A stretch of DNA of 64,000 bases, from NCBI GenBank assembly GCA_036512155.1, contig DATCBD010000085.1, positions 62,001 through 126,000 of the forward strand. Reading direction: 5' to 3'. The notes beneath the pieces were generated by a model. The model did no database searches. It was not told where the DNA came from and worked only from the letters and a program-made list of their open reading frames with translations. This DNA is from Palsa-739 sp036512155. Lineage in GTDB: Bacteria > Actinomycetota > Thermoleophilia > Gaiellales > Gaiellaceae. The number at the start of each line of letters is the position of its first letter. Position 1 is the first letter of the stretch. The translations under genes and the position numbers were made by a program. Shown here one piece after another: positions 1-8,628 of the stretch.

Positions 1-16
1 GCAGCGATCAAGTCTT

Positions 17-50
17 GCGGTGCAAGGCAATGCCTGGTATCTTGCACCGC
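17..50 (+). promoter_or_regulatory. PadR operator candidate (inverted repeat)
   Basis: Seen directly: a perfect 10-base inverted repeat (GCGGTGCAAG at 17-26, CTTGCACCGC at 41-50) with a 14-base spacer. It ends immediately before the ATG of the PadR gene. PadR-family repressors commonly bind dyads over their own promoter, so autoregulation is a reasonable inference. The window begins only 16 bases upstream, so the promoter itself cannot be judged. Confidence 0.5.
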
Positions 51-404
51 ATGGCAACCACAGAGCGGCGCAGCAGCCAATTGCTTCGCGGGGTGCTCGA
101 CCTTTGCCTGCTGGCCGTCGTGGCCGACGAGCCTGCATACGGGTACGAGATGACGAAGCGCCTCCGCTCCCGCGGCCTGTCCATCGTGGGCGAGGGCTCG
201 ATCTATCCGCTGCTCGGCCGCCTGGAGCGCGACGGCCTCGTCGACACGTATCGAGCAGCGAGCGACGGCGGCCCGCCGCGCAAGTACTACCGCCTGTCCG
301 AATCGGGACGTCGCGCGCTTGCGAGCGGCGTCTCCGAGTGGGCTTCCGCGCGCGACGCGATCGACGCCGTGCTCGGTCTGCACGCAACGGAGGTTGCCGC
401 ATGA
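51..404 (+). CDS. PadR family transcriptional regulator
   Basis: A 117-residue winged-helix repressor of the PadR family. The segment around residues 10-75 carries the family pattern: LLRGVLDLCLLAVVADEP, then YGYEM, then EGSIYPLLGRLERDGLV, followed by the wing and YYRLSESGRRAL. ATG 51 is preferred because it leaves the 17-50 inverted repeat just upstream; TTG 15 and ATG 30 are in-frame alternatives. No Shine-Dalgarno (SD) site is visible, so the mRNA may be leaderless. The gene overlaps the next one by ATGA, which suggests it controls that membrane protein. The ligand is unknown. Confidence 0.85.
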   Translation: MATTERRSSQLLRGVLDLCLLAVVADEPAYGYEMTKRLRSRGLSIVGEGSIYPLLGRLERDGLVDTYRAASDGGPPRKYYRLSESGRRALASGVSEWASARDAIDAVLGLHATEVAA

Positions 405-982
405 CGTTCGTCGACGATTGCCGCCGCGAGTGGAAGCGGCTCCGGGTTCCCGACGCGGTCGCCAACGAGATGGCCGCGGAGCTCACCGCCGATCTCGAGG
501 AAGCGGCATTGGAGGGCGCGTCGCCGGAAGACGTCCTCGGCTACGCGGTGTTCGATGCACGCGCTTTCGCGGCCCAGTGGGCCGAGGAGCGCGGGGTGGT
601 CGGTCCTGAGCCCGCGCCGCGGCGCCGGCTCGTGCCCCTCGCGTTCGTGATTGCGCTCGGGCTCTTCCTCGTCATCACCGTCTCTGGCGTCGCGCTTCTC
701 GTCGATGGCGGGCATTTCGCCTCCGCCCGCGTCGCTGTCGGGACGAACTTCCCTGCGCCGCGCATACGGAAGTTGCTCGTGCCCCCTCCGAGTCGTCCGT
801 TCGCGCGCGGCGAGCGGCAACGAGTGTTCATCCTGCCCGGGGCGCGCCGCGTCCAGCTGACCGCGCTCCCGCCTCCCCCGGCGACGGCAGGCTTGGTGTT
901 CCTCGGCGTCGGTCTTGGCGGCATCGTCGTGACGCTCGCGACGTGGTTGGTGCTTGGTGCGCGCCGTCGCGTGATCGTCTAG
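401..982 (+). CDS. HAAS-like membrane protein, partner of PadR
   Basis: A 193-residue protein whose start overlaps the PadR stop (ATGA). Residues 1-66 are a charged helical domain. Its pattern (LPDAVANEM-like, then AELTADLEEAALEGASPEDV and a short A/W-rich end) resembles the HAAS/DUF1700-type domain often encoded beside PadR genes. Two membrane segments lie near residues 77-101 and 162-186, separated by about 60 mostly polar, probably extracytoplasmic residues. A PadR plus HAAS-type membrane protein is a recurring signalling pair in Gram-positive bacteria. The role here is inferred from context only. Confidence 0.6.
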   Translation: MTFVDDCRREWKRLRVPDAVANEMAAELTADLEEAALEGASPEDVLGYAVFDARAFAAQWAEERGVVGPEPAPRRRLVPLAFVIALGLFLVITVSGVALLVDGGHFASARVAVGTNFPAPRIRKLLVPPPSRPFARGERQRVFILPGARRVQLTALPPPPATAGLVFLGVGLGGIVVTLATWLVLGARRRVIV

Positions 983-983
983 A

Positions 984-1013
984 CGAAGAGGCCCCGTCGC
1001 CGGGGCCTCTTCG
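984..1013. terminator. Bidirectional hairpin terminator
   Basis: A perfect 12-base stem (CGAAGAGGCCCC / GGGGCCTCTTCG) with a 6-base loop lies between two convergent genes, one ending at 982 and nrdJ ending at 1035. No T-tract follows, which is common for GC-rich actinobacterial hairpins. This is one of only two convergent junctions in the window without a coding overlap. Confidence 0.75.
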
Positions 1014-1034
1014 CGATCACACTGTGTCGCCGAC

Positions 1035-3779
1035 TCAGCTGCAGCCGGTGTTCGTGCCGCAGTCGCGGCATGTGTAGCACGAGCCGGTGCGGATCATGCG
1101 GCCGCCGCAGCGGGCGCACTCGACGGCGTCCTCCCACGAGTTGAAGAGCGCCGTCTGGCCGGGCGTGAGCGCCTCCGGTGGGGCCGGCGCTTCGCCGCCG
1201 TTCGCGTAGCGATCGGCGAGCATCGCCTTGACCTCCGGCGAGAGGATGCCGGCCTCCTCCTGCTGCTCGGGCGTGAGGAACTTCTTGCCGAACCAGCGGA
1301 AGATGTAGTCGACGATCGACTTCGCCGCGCGGATGTCCGCGTCGTTCGTCATGCCGCTCGGCTCGAAGCGCATGTGCGACAGCTTCGAGACGTACACCTC
1401 GGGCGGCACGCCGTACTGCAGGCCCATCGAGACGGCGAGGCAGAGCGAGTTCATCAGGCCGGCCATCGTGGTGCCGTCCTTGGCGATGTCGACGAAGATG
1501 TCGCCCGGGCTGCCGTCGTCGTAGAGCCCGACGTGGATGTAGCCCTCGTGGTCGCCGACCTGGAACTTCCGTCCCACCTCGGTGCGGTCGAGCGGAAGCC
1601 GCTTGCGCTCGCGCACGAGCACCGGCGGCGTCGCCGACGCGGTTTCGGAGCTCGAGCTGGACAGCGGCTGCGCCACCTTGCAGTTGTCGCGGTAGATCGC
1701 GATCGCCTTCACGCCGAGCTTCCACGCGTCGATGTAGAGGCTCATTACGTCCTCGATCGTCGCCGACTCGGGCAGGTTGACCGTCTTCGAGATCGCTCCC
1801 GAGATGAACGGCTGCACCGCGCCCATCATCTTCACGTGGCCGAGGTAGTGGATCGACCGGTCGCCGACGGCGCAGTCGAACACGGGATAGTGCTCGGTCT
1901 TCACGTACGGCGCGCCGACGACGGTGTTCCGCTCGTCGACGAACGCGACGATCTCGTCCACCTCGCGCGGCGCGTAGCCGAGCTTCTCAAGGCCGGCCTG
2001 GACCGTCTTGTTCACGATCGTGATCTCGCCGCCGCCGACGAGCCGCTTCGTCTTGACGAGCGAGAAGTCGGGCTCCACGCCCGTCGTGTCGCAGTCCATC
2101 ATGAAGCTGATCGTTCCGGTCGGTGCGAGCACTGTCGCCTGCGCGTTGCGGAAGCCACTCACCTCGCCGATGTTGAGCGCGTCGTCCCACGCCTTCCGGC
2201 ACGCGGTCAGCAGATCGCCCGGCACGACGTCGGAGTTCTCGATGTTGCCGACCGCAGCGCGATGCTTCGCGATCACGCCGATCATCGGAGCGCGGTTCAC
2301 CTGGTAGCCGTCGAACGGCCCCATGCGGGAGGCGATCTCGGCCGACTTGCGATACGCGCGGCCGGTCATCAGCGCCGTGATCGCCGCCGCGTACGCCCGG
2401 CCTTCGTCGGAGTCGTACGGGAGGCCGCGGGCCATGAGCAGCGCGCCCAGATTGGCGTAGCCGAGGCCGAGCTGGCGGAAGCGCTTCGCGTTGCGCTCGA
2501 TCTCGGGCGTCGGATACGACGAGTAGCCGACGAGGATCTCCTGCGCGAGGAACACGACGTCGCACGCGTGCTCGAACGCCTCGACGTCGAGCTCGCCGTC
2601 CTCGCGACGGAACTTCATCAGGTTGAGCGACGCGAGGTTGCACGCCGAGTCGTCGATCGACATGTACTCCGAGCATGGATTGGACGCGTTGATGCGGCCG
2701 GTGTTCGGCAGCGTGTGCCAGCTGTTGATGGTCGTGTCGTACTGGACGCCCGGGTCGGCGCACTCCCAGGCGGCTGCAGCGATCTGCCGGAGCAGGTCGC
2801 GCGCGTCAACGGTGGACACGACCGCGCCGTCGGTCCGCGCAGTGAGGGTGAACTCGCCGCCCTCGGCCGCCGAGTCCATGAACGCGTCGGTGACACGCAC
2901 GGAGTTGTTCGCGTTCTGGTACTGGATCGACGCCCAGTCGGGCGAGTCGAGCGACATGTCGTAGCCCGCATGCTCGAGGACGCGCGCCTTGCGCTCCTCT
3001 TTCGCCTTGCACCAGATGAACTCTTCGACGTCGGGATGGTCGATGTCGAGCACGACCATCTTCGCCGCGCGCCGCGTCTTGCCGCCCGACTTGATCGTGC
3101 CTGCACTTGCATCCGCGCCTCGCATGAACGAGACCGGGCCGGACGCGTAGCCGCCCTTGGACAGCTGCTCCTTCGAGGAGCGAAGCTTGGAGAGGTTGAT
3201 GCCCGAGCCGGAGCCGCCCCGGAAGATGACGCCCTCGCGGCGGATCCAGTCGAGGATCGACTCCATCGAGTCGTCGATGGAGAGGATGAAGCACGCCGAG
3301 CACTGCGGCTTCTCCTCGAAGCCGACGTTGAACCACACCGGGCTGTTGAACGACGCGTACTGGTTGACGAGGATCGCCTTCAGCTCGGCCGCGAACGTGT
3401 CGCGCTCGTCGTCGTCGGCGAAATAGCCGCCCTGGGTGCCCCAGGCGACCGCCGTGTCGACCACGCGGCCGACCATCTGCTTGACGCTCGACTCGCGCTC
3501 CGGCGAGCTCAACCGGCCGCGGAAATACTTCTGGGCGACGATGTTGGTCGCCGTCTGCGACCAGAACTTGGGAAATTCGACGGCCCGCTGCTCGAAGGCC
3601 GGGCCGTTGCGGCCGGGGATGACGGCGTCGCGGTTCTCCCACTCGATCTCGTCGAACGGATCGCGCCCGGGGATGGTGAAGAAACGGCGCACGCCGAGGC
3701 GAGCTCCCTCGTCTGTGACGGTGTTGACCACCTCTTCGGTCGTCGGATCCGTCGTGTTGTGTTGCTCTACGCTCGCCAT
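1035..3779 (-). CDS. nrdJ: Adenosylcobalamin-dependent ribonucleotide reductase (class II)
   Basis: A 914-residue class II ribonucleoside-diphosphate reductase, which converts NDPs to dNDPs using adenosylcobalamin instead of an oxygen-dependent radical subunit. Visible family features are the CSACFILSIDDSMESILDW region, GGSGSGINLS, NPCSEYMSIDDSACNLASLN near residue 370, and the substrate-loop motif LAPTGTISFMMDCDTTG near residue 555. The Cys-rich C-terminus (CARCGG ... CYTCRDCG ... GCS) ends the protein. ATG 3779 has a good SD sequence (GGAAGGGG, 6 bases away). No cobalamin riboswitch fits in the 82-base upstream gap. The enzyme creates a cobalt/B12 need, relevant to the Ni/Co transporters at 16.5-18.8 kb. 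Confidence 0.96.
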   Translation of the reverse strand: MASVEQHNTTDPTTEEVVNTVTDEGARLGVRRFFTIPGRDPFDEIEWENRDAVIPGRNGPAFEQRAVEFPKFWSQTATNIVAQKYFRGRLSSPERESSVKQMVGRVVDTAVAWGTQGGYFADDDERDTFAAELKAILVNQYASFNSPVWFNVGFEEKPQCSACFILSIDDSMESILDWIRREGVIFRGGSGSGINLSKLRSSKEQLSKGGYASGPVSFMRGADASAGTIKSGGKTRRAAKMVVLDIDHPDVEEFIWCKAKEERKARVLEHAGYDMSLDSPDWASIQYQNANNSVRVTDAFMDSAAEGGEFTLTARTDGAVVSTVDARDLLRQIAAAAWECADPGVQYDTTINSWHTLPNTGRINASNPCSEYMSIDDSACNLASLNLMKFRREDGELDVEAFEHACDVVFLAQEILVGYSSYPTPEIERNAKRFRQLGLGYANLGALLMARGLPYDSDEGRAYAAAITALMTGRAYRKSAEIASRMGPFDGYQVNRAPMIGVIAKHRAAVGNIENSDVVPGDLLTACRKAWDDALNIGEVSGFRNAQATVLAPTGTISFMMDCDTTGVEPDFSLVKTKRLVGGGEITIVNKTVQAGLEKLGYAPREVDEIVAFVDERNTVVGAPYVKTEHYPVFDCAVGDRSIHYLGHVKMMGAVQPFISGAISKTVNLPESATIEDVMSLYIDAWKLGVKAIAIYRDNCKVAQPLSSSSSETASATPPVLVRERKRLPLDRTEVGRKFQVGDHEGYIHVGLYDDGSPGDIFVDIAKDGTTMAGLMNSLCLAVSMGLQYGVPPEVYVSKLSHMRFEPSGMTNDADIRAAKSIVDYIFRWFGKKFLTPEQQEEAGILSPEVKAMLADRYANGGEAPAPPEALTPGQTALFNSWEDAVECARCGGRMIRTGSCYTCRDCGTNTGCS

Positions 3780-3861
3780 GGCCGACCCCTTCCACTGTAG
3801 CCCTGATGATGTGCTCGACGTCCCCGCCGAACCTGGCTAGAAGCCCGAGGGGGACCGGAGG

Positions 3862-4479
3862 TTAGGGCTTGGGTCGGACGGAGCTGGCCGCGGGCGCGTG
3901 GGCGGGCGCGGGGGTGATTCGCCGGCCCTGGAGACGCCGCGCAAACCAGGTCGCAGCTGCTGTCAAAAACAGGAGAAGGGCGAGGCCGCCGAGCACGAGC
4001 AGCGGGAGCGGAATGGACTGCGCGTTCCCCGGGCCGATGTCGGCCGCGAGCCGGCTGAAGAGACTCTTGCCCTGGCCGCCGGTCCCGCCGCCGGATCCGC
4101 CGCCGCCGCCCCCGATGGCTCCGCCACCCCCGCCGCCGAGACCGAGGCTGCCGCCGGGGCCGTTGCCGCGCTCCTCGTGGATGGCGGCGAGCAGCGCGCG
4201 GTGGATGTCGTCGATCGCGCTCGAGTACTGCTTGATGTCGGGGTAGGCGCTGAGGTGCTGAATCGCCTGCGTGTAGCAGGGGATCGGGTACAGGCCGGTG
4301 ACCTGGCCGTGGGCGAGCCAGTCGTTCACGACCTGAAGCCAGCAGTTGCTCGTCGCCGTTTGGGTCGCTGCGGGCGCTGCCGAGGCAGCGGGCGCGCCGG
4401 CGGCGACGAGAGCGAGCACCGAGACGACGACGGCGGCGGCGAGCCCCGTCTTCTGTATGGAACGTGTCGTCTGCATCAT
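3862..4479 (-). CDS. Secreted, membrane-anchored Gly-rich protein, unknown function
   Basis: A 205-residue protein I do not recognise. It has an N-terminal signal segment (about residues 11-36, cleavage likely near AASA/APAA) and a small globular part with two cysteines (NCWLQVVNDW ... PIPCYTQAIQHL). A 27-residue Gly/Ser-only linker follows, then one membrane segment near residue 158 and a basic, Pro/Ala-rich tail. The layout suggests an extracytoplasmic domain on a flexible linker anchored by a C-terminal helix. ATG 4479 has a clear SD (CGGGAGACG); a second ATG follows at once. It is divergent from the O-antigen-ligase-like gene. Confidence 0.7.
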   Translation of the reverse strand: MMQTTRSIQKTGLAAAVVVSVLALVAAGAPAASAAPAATQTATSNCWLQVVNDWLAHGQVTGLYPIPCYTQAIQHLSAYPDIKQYSSAIDDIHRALLAAIHEERGNGPGGSLGLGGGGGGAIGGGGGGSGGGTGGQGKSLFSRLAADIGPGNAQSIPLPLLVLGGLALLLFLTAAATWFARRLQGRRITPAPAHAPAASSVRPKP

Positions 4480-4616
4480 CGTCTCCCGTGCTCCAATCGC
4501 GGACAGGTCAAACGTCCGTTGCGCAACCCTCTCCGGGCAGTCTCTCCAACGGCGGTGTTCTCGGCGTAACGACGATGTAAACCGTTTGTGAACGGGCCGT
4601 CCGAGGCGTTTTCGCA

Positions 4617-6566
4617 ATGCTAGCGTCCTCGCCGGTGCGCGCTCTGGTCGAACGGCGGTCGACCGCGGGAGCCGTCGTTGCAGCAACGGGGGGCGCCCTC
4701 GTTTTCGCGGCATTCTTCTTTGCTCGGGGGACGACACTCTCGTCGCTCGTCTGGATCGGAGGCATCGCGCTCGTGGCTGCCGCGGCCGCTACCGCCGCGG
4801 TCCTCGTCGGCGCGTTGCCCGGGCCGAGGCTCGACGTAGCCGGCGCCGGGTTCCTCGCAGGGCTCTTCGGGCTCGCGATCTGGGTCGGCGTCACCACGCT
4901 CTGGTCGGTCTCGCCCGAGGACTCGTGGCAGTACACGAACCGGACGCTCGTCTACGCGGCGTTCGCGCTCCTCGGCGCATTCGCTGCGGCGCTCCTGCAG
5001 CGGCCGGCCGAGTCGATAGCGCGCGGCGCGGCGCCGCTGCTTGCGCTCTTGCTCGGCTATGCGCTGCTCGCGAAGTGCGTGCCGTCGCTCTACTCCGACT
5101 ACGGGCGTCTCGCGCGCCTGCGCGCGCCGCTCGACTACTGGAACGAGCTCGCGCTGCTCGCCGCCGTCGCAGTGCCGGTCGCGCTTTGGCTCGCGTCGCG
5201 GCGATACGCGGCCGGGGCGGTGCTCCTGTACGGCGCCGGTCTGACGGTGCTGCTGACGTACTCGCGCTTCGGGGTCGCGCTCGCGTGCCTCGCCGCCCTC
5301 GCCTGGATCGTCCTCGCGGAAGACCGCGTCGGGAGCCTGGCCTCGGTGGCACTCGCCGGCGGCGGTGCGGCGGCCGTTTTCGGCATCGCGCTCACGCTGC
5401 CCGGGATCACGAAGGACGCGCAGCCGCATGCCGTGCGTGCGCACGACGGCTGGATCTTTGCGCTCGCGGTCGTGGCGGGCGGAGCGGCCGTGGCCGGCAC
5501 GGCGGCGCTCGCACGCCGGCGGATGCCCGTCTCCGACGCAAGCCGCCGCCGGATCGAGCGCGCTGCCGCGCTCGCCGGCGCAGTCGCCGGCGTCGCGCTC
5601 GTCGTCGTTGCGGCCGTGTTCGCGAGGCGCATCTGGCATGCGTTTGCCAATCCGGTCTCGAGCCAGATCGGGTCCGGGCAAGGCCGGTTCGGCAGCCTCA
5701 ACTCCAGCAACCGCTGGACGTGGTGGCAGGAGGCGTGGCACGCATTCGTGCGCCATCCCGGCGGCGGCACCGGCGCCGGGACGTTCCAGTTCACCGACCT
5801 CCTGCTCCGGCGCACGAGTCTGGTGACGACGACCGAGCCGCACAACGTCCCGCTCCAGTTCCTGAGTGAGACCGGGATCGTCGGCTTCCTGCTCTTCGTC
5901 GCGGCAGCTGTCGCAGCCGCCTTTGGAGTCACACGCGCACGCCTGCGCGCGCGAGGGGCCGAGCGCGCGGCGGTGACGGCGCTAGCGATCGGCGCGGCCG
6001 CCTTCCTCGCACACCTCGTCGCCGACACCGACTGGGACTACGTCGCGACGTGCGGCCCGCTGCTCTTCGTCGTCGGTGCGCTCGTCGTGCGGGGCCCCAC
6101 GCAGCCTGCGCCCGCGCGGCGGCCGCTGCTCGCCGCCGCTGCCGTGCTCTTCTCGCTCGGCGGGATCTACTCGCTCGCGGCGCCGTGGCTCGCGCAGCGG
6201 CAGCTTGCATCCGCGGCGTCGGTCGCGCAGGTCAAGCACGCGCACGCGTACGACCCGCTCTCGACCGACGTTCTCACCGAGTGGGCCGCCTTCGAGGAGG
6301 TGCTGAGCCCCAAGCGCGCCCTGCAGCTCTACCGCGACGCGGTCTCCCTCGAGCCGGAGAACTCCACCGTCTGGTTCGAGTTCGGCGACTTCTTCTGGGA
6401 CCAGAAGCTCTGGCCGGAGGCGTATCTCGCGTACAGCAGCGCCTGGAAGTACGACCGCTACGGCCCGGCCGGCACGCCGTGCGGCCGGCTCGACCAGGCC
6501 CGGTACAAGGTGCTGAAGGTGTGGCCGCCTAGCTGCCCAGGAGGACGACCAGCCGCGACGCACTGA
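4617..6566 (+). CDS. O-antigen ligase/polymerase-like membrane protein with TPR tail
   Basis: A 649-residue polytopic protein with roughly 12 hydrophobic segments. Near residues 360-430 lies the Wzy/WaaL loop signature: NRWTWWQEAWHAFVRHP, a glycine stretch (GGGTGAGTF), then EPHNVPLQFLSETGIVGF. This family joins or polymerises surface glycans on undecaprenyl carriers at the outer membrane leaflet. The last ~90 residues (ALQLYRDAVSLEPENSTVW, QKLWPEAYLAYSSAWKYD) look like one or two TPR units. The nearby sugar-nucleotide epimerase supports a polysaccharide role. Its 3' end overlaps the convergent LytR_C gene by 38 bases. Confidence 0.8.
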   Translation: MLASSPVRALVERRSTAGAVVAATGGALVFAAFFFARGTTLSSLVWIGGIALVAAAAATAAVLVGALPGPRLDVAGAGFLAGLFGLAIWVGVTTLWSVSPEDSWQYTNRTLVYAAFALLGAFAAALLQRPAESIARGAAPLLALLLGYALLAKCVPSLYSDYGRLARLRAPLDYWNELALLAAVAVPVALWLASRRYAAGAVLLYGAGLTVLLTYSRFGVALACLAALAWIVLAEDRVGSLASVALAGGGAAAVFGIALTLPGITKDAQPHAVRAHDGWIFALAVVAGGAAVAGTAALARRRMPVSDASRRRIERAAALAGAVAGVALVVVAAVFARRIWHAFANPVSSQIGSGQGRFGSLNSSNRWTWWQEAWHAFVRHPGGGTGAGTFQFTDLLLRRTSLVTTTEPHNVPLQFLSETGIVGFLLFVAAAVAAAFGVTRARLRARGAERAAVTALAIGAAAFLAHLVADTDWDYVATCGPLLFVVGALVVRGPTQPAPARRPLLAAAAVLFSLGGIYSLAAPWLAQRQLASAASVAQVKHAHAYDPLSTDVLTEWAAFEEVLSPKRALQLYRDAVSLEPENSTVWFEFGDFFWDQKLWPEAYLAYSSAWKYDRYGPAGTPCGRLDQARYKVLKVWPPSCPGGRPAATH

Positions 6567-7071
6567 GCGTCGACGGCGTCAATCCATCGACCGGCGCGAC
6601 GAGGCGGATGCCGACGTCGTGCGCGAGTCGACGCGCTTCCTTCAGATACCCGGGGACGAACATCACCATCGACTGCGCGTAGTGGTGGCTCGGAGCGTTC
6701 GCCGCTCCGCCGATCGGGTAGCCGAGCGTCTGCAGGCGCGCAGCCTCGGCGCGGGCCGCGCCCTGGACGCCGTTCGCGTTCAGGACGAGGACGCGCACGA
6801 GCGCGCGCGCGCGCAGCGGGTGCGGCGGGATCGGCCCGAAGCGGTCTTTCGCCGGGACGGGAACGATGTGGCGCACCGGCGCTACATGGTGGACGACGGT
6901 CGCTGCTCCGGCCGTGGTCGTCGTGTGCTTCGCGGCGTGCCGGAACGGGTGTGCGAGGACGAATGCGCCGACCACGATCAGCCCGAGGAGCTCGAGCGTC
7001 GCGACGGCCGACGCGACGAGCGTTGCCGTCCGCCACGGGAAGGGGTCGGTGTAGTGCTCGACGCTGTCCAC
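6529..7071 (-). CDS. LytR_C domain membrane protein
   Basis: A 180-residue protein with a short cytoplasmic N-terminus, one membrane helix near residues 17-43 (TLVASAVATLELLGLIVVGAF), a His/Thr/Val linker and a C-terminal LytR_C-type domain (VRVLVLNANGVQGAARAEA ... LGYPIG ... VMFVPGYLKEARRLA). The domain occurs at the end of LytR-CpsA-Psr wall-glycopolymer ligases and alone in actinobacterial membrane proteins; no LCP catalytic domain is present here. GTG 7071 was chosen because it precedes the helix and leaves 37 bases after the epimerase gene. No strong SD is visible, so the exact start is uncertain. Confidence 0.7.
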   Translation of the reverse strand: MDSVEHYTDPFPWRTATLVASAVATLELLGLIVVGAFVLAHPFRHAAKHTTTTAGAATVVHHVAPVRHIVPVPAKDRFGPIPPHPLRARALVRVLVLNANGVQGAARAEAARLQTLGYPIGGAANAPSHHYAQSMVMFVPGYLKEARRLAHDVGIRLVAPVDGLTPSTLSASRLVVLLGS

Positions 7072-7108
7072 GGCCCGGTCGGTTTCGCCGGTCCCGCGTC
7101 CGATCCTT

Positions 7109-8014
7109 CTAGCTCGAGGAGAAGATCCAGGCCCAGGTCTCGGCCAACCCCTCGCCAAGGGATTGACGAGGACGCCAGCCCAGGTCGCGCTCGGCGAGCG
7201 AGGCGTCGAGGACGCTCCGTTGCAGCTCGCCGAGACGTGCGGGTGCGAACGTCGCCTCGCGGTCGATGCCGGTCGCGGCCTGGATTGCGTCGTACAGGTC
7301 GACGACGGAGGTCTCGACGCCGGTGCCGATGTTGTAGACACCGCCGTTCGGCTCGAGCGCGCGCACCATCGCGTCCGCCACGTCGCCGACGTAGACATAG
7401 TCGCGGCTCTGGCCGCCGTCGCCGAAGATCGTCGGCGCGCCGCTGTCGCGCAGCAGGCCCATGAAGATGGCGACGACGCCGGCCTCGCCGTGCGGCATCT
7501 GCCGAGGGCCGTAGACGTTCCCGAGGCGCAGCGCGACGTGCGCCGTGCCGTACAGGCGGTTCCACATCGCGAGGTATTCCTCACCGCAGACCTTCGACGT
7601 GCCGTACGGGGCGAGCGGCCGCAGCGGCGCCGACTCGGTCGCCGGCCCGTCGCACTCGCCGTACGCCGCGCCGCCGGAGGACGCGAACACGATCTTCGCG
7701 CCGTGCCTGCGCGCGGCCTCGAGGATCCGGATCGTTCCGAGCACGTTGACGTCGGCATCGTGCGCAGGGCGGTCGACCGACACGCGGACGTCGGCCTGGG
7801 CGGCGAGATGGAACACGATCTCCGGCCGCACGGCGTCGAAAACCGCGTCCGGTTCCCGGATGTCGGCCACGTGCAGCTCCGCCGGGGCCGTGACGTTCTC
7901 GCGCGAACCTTTCGAGAGGTCGTCGAGCGCGTGCACCTCGTCCCCGCGGTCGATAAGCGCGTCGACGAGGTTCGATCCGATGAACCCAGCCCCCCCGGTC
8001 ACGATCGCGCGCAC
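7109..8014 (-). CDS. NAD-dependent sugar-nucleotide epimerase/dehydratase
   Basis: A 301-residue extended short-chain dehydrogenase. The NAD-binding motif VTGGAGFIGSNLVDAL is at the N-terminus. SSGGAAYG and YGTSKVCGEEYL give the Ser and Tyr-x3-Lys catalytic residues, and LRLGNVYGPRQ is typical of UDP-glucose 4-epimerase-like enzymes. It probably interconverts nucleotide sugars for surface glycans, with the upstream O-antigen-ligase-like protein. The exact substrate cannot be read from sequence. GTG 8014 is preceded directly by AGGGAA, and the divergent tmk start is only 20 bases away. Confidence 0.88.
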   Translation of the reverse strand: MRAIVTGGAGFIGSNLVDALIDRGDEVHALDDLSKGSRENVTAPAELHVADIREPDAVFDAVRPEIVFHLAAQADVRVSVDRPAHDADVNVLGTIRILEAARRHGAKIVFASSGGAAYGECDGPATESAPLRPLAPYGTSKVCGEEYLAMWNRLYGTAHVALRLGNVYGPRQMPHGEAGVVAIFMGLLRDSGAPTIFGDGGQSRDYVYVGDVADAMVRALEPNGGVYNIGTGVETSVVDLYDAIQAATGIDREATFAPARLGELQRSVLDASLAERDLGWRPRQSLGEGLAETWAWIFSSS

Positions 8015-8034
8015 TTCCCTATGGTAGAAGCGAC

Positions 8035-8628
8035 GTGTTCGTGACCTTCGAGGGAGTCGACGGATCGGGCAAGTCGACGCAGGCGGAGCTTCTCCGCGAC
8101 ACTCTCGCCGCCGAGGGCCGCGAGGTCGTGCTCACCCGCGAGCCGGGCGGCACCGAGCTGGGCGAGCGCGTGCGCAAGCTCGTCCTCGACGGGCCCGAGA
8201 TGACGCCCTGGGCGGAGGCCGCGCTCTTCGCCGCCGCACGCGCCGAGCTCGTTGCAACGGTGGTGCGGCCCGCGCTCGCGCGCGGCGCGGACGTCGTGTC
8301 CGACCGGTACGTCGACTCGTCGCTCGCCTACCAGGGCATCGCGCGCGGCGTCGGCGTCGAGCACGTCCTCGAGCTCAACCTGCGGGTCGTTCAGGGGCTC
8401 ATGCCCGACGCGACCGTCCTCCTGCTCCTCGATCTGGCCGAGGCAGGCCGGCGCGCGGGCGAGACCGACCGGCTGGAGCGAGCCGGCGCCGATTTCCGAG
8501 CCCGCGTCGACGCCGCATACCGCGAACTGGCCGAACGCTTCCCCGACCGTATCGTCGCCCTCGACGGCGGGCTCCCGGCCGACGAGCTCTCGGAGGTGAT
8601 CCGTGAACGACTTCGAGGCCGTATCTGA
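8035..8628 (+). CDS. tmk: Thymidylate kinase
   Basis: A 197-residue dTMP kinase making dTDP for DNA synthesis. The P-loop GVDGSGKST occupies residues 7-15. The DRYVDSSLAYQG motif near residue 91 and the lid RRAGETDRLERAG near residue 142 are diagnostic, and the length is normal. It starts with GTG; TATGGT at 8020-8025 could be a -10 box placing transcription at or near the start codon. The 3' end overlaps holB by 26 bases; tmk-holB adjacency is very common in bacteria. Confidence 0.95.
   Translation: MFVTFEGVDGSGKSTQAELLRDTLAAEGREVVLTREPGGTELGERVRKLVLDGPEMTPWAEAALFAAARAELVATVVRPALARGADVVSDRYVDSSLAYQGIARGVGVEHVLELNLRVVQGLMPDATVLLLLDLAEAGRRAGETDRLERAGADFRARVDAAYRELAERFPDRIVALDGGLPADELSEVIRERLRGRI

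Noticed and set aside
20..982. Single 320-residue protein covering the PadR region and the membrane protein
   Set aside because: The N-terminal part is an out-of-frame reading of the PadR gene. The ATGA junction at 401-404 and the HAAS-like start at Met-Thr-Phe are convincing.
1374..3800. 808-residue open frame antisense to nrdJ
   Set aside because: It is a shadow of the high-GC codon pattern of nrdJ. Its protein is Arg/Asp/Val-rich, has no recognisable domain, and nrdJ on the other strand is certain.
3780..3861. Cobalamin riboswitch before nrdJ
   Set aside because: The gap is only 82 bases and contains no B12-box-like sequence or multi-stem fold.
3862..4737. Longer 291-residue form of the Gly-rich secreted protein
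   Set aside because: The extra 86 residues are Arg-rich, would run into the divergent O-antigen-ligase-like gene, and would bury the signal peptide. ATG 4479 has an SD.
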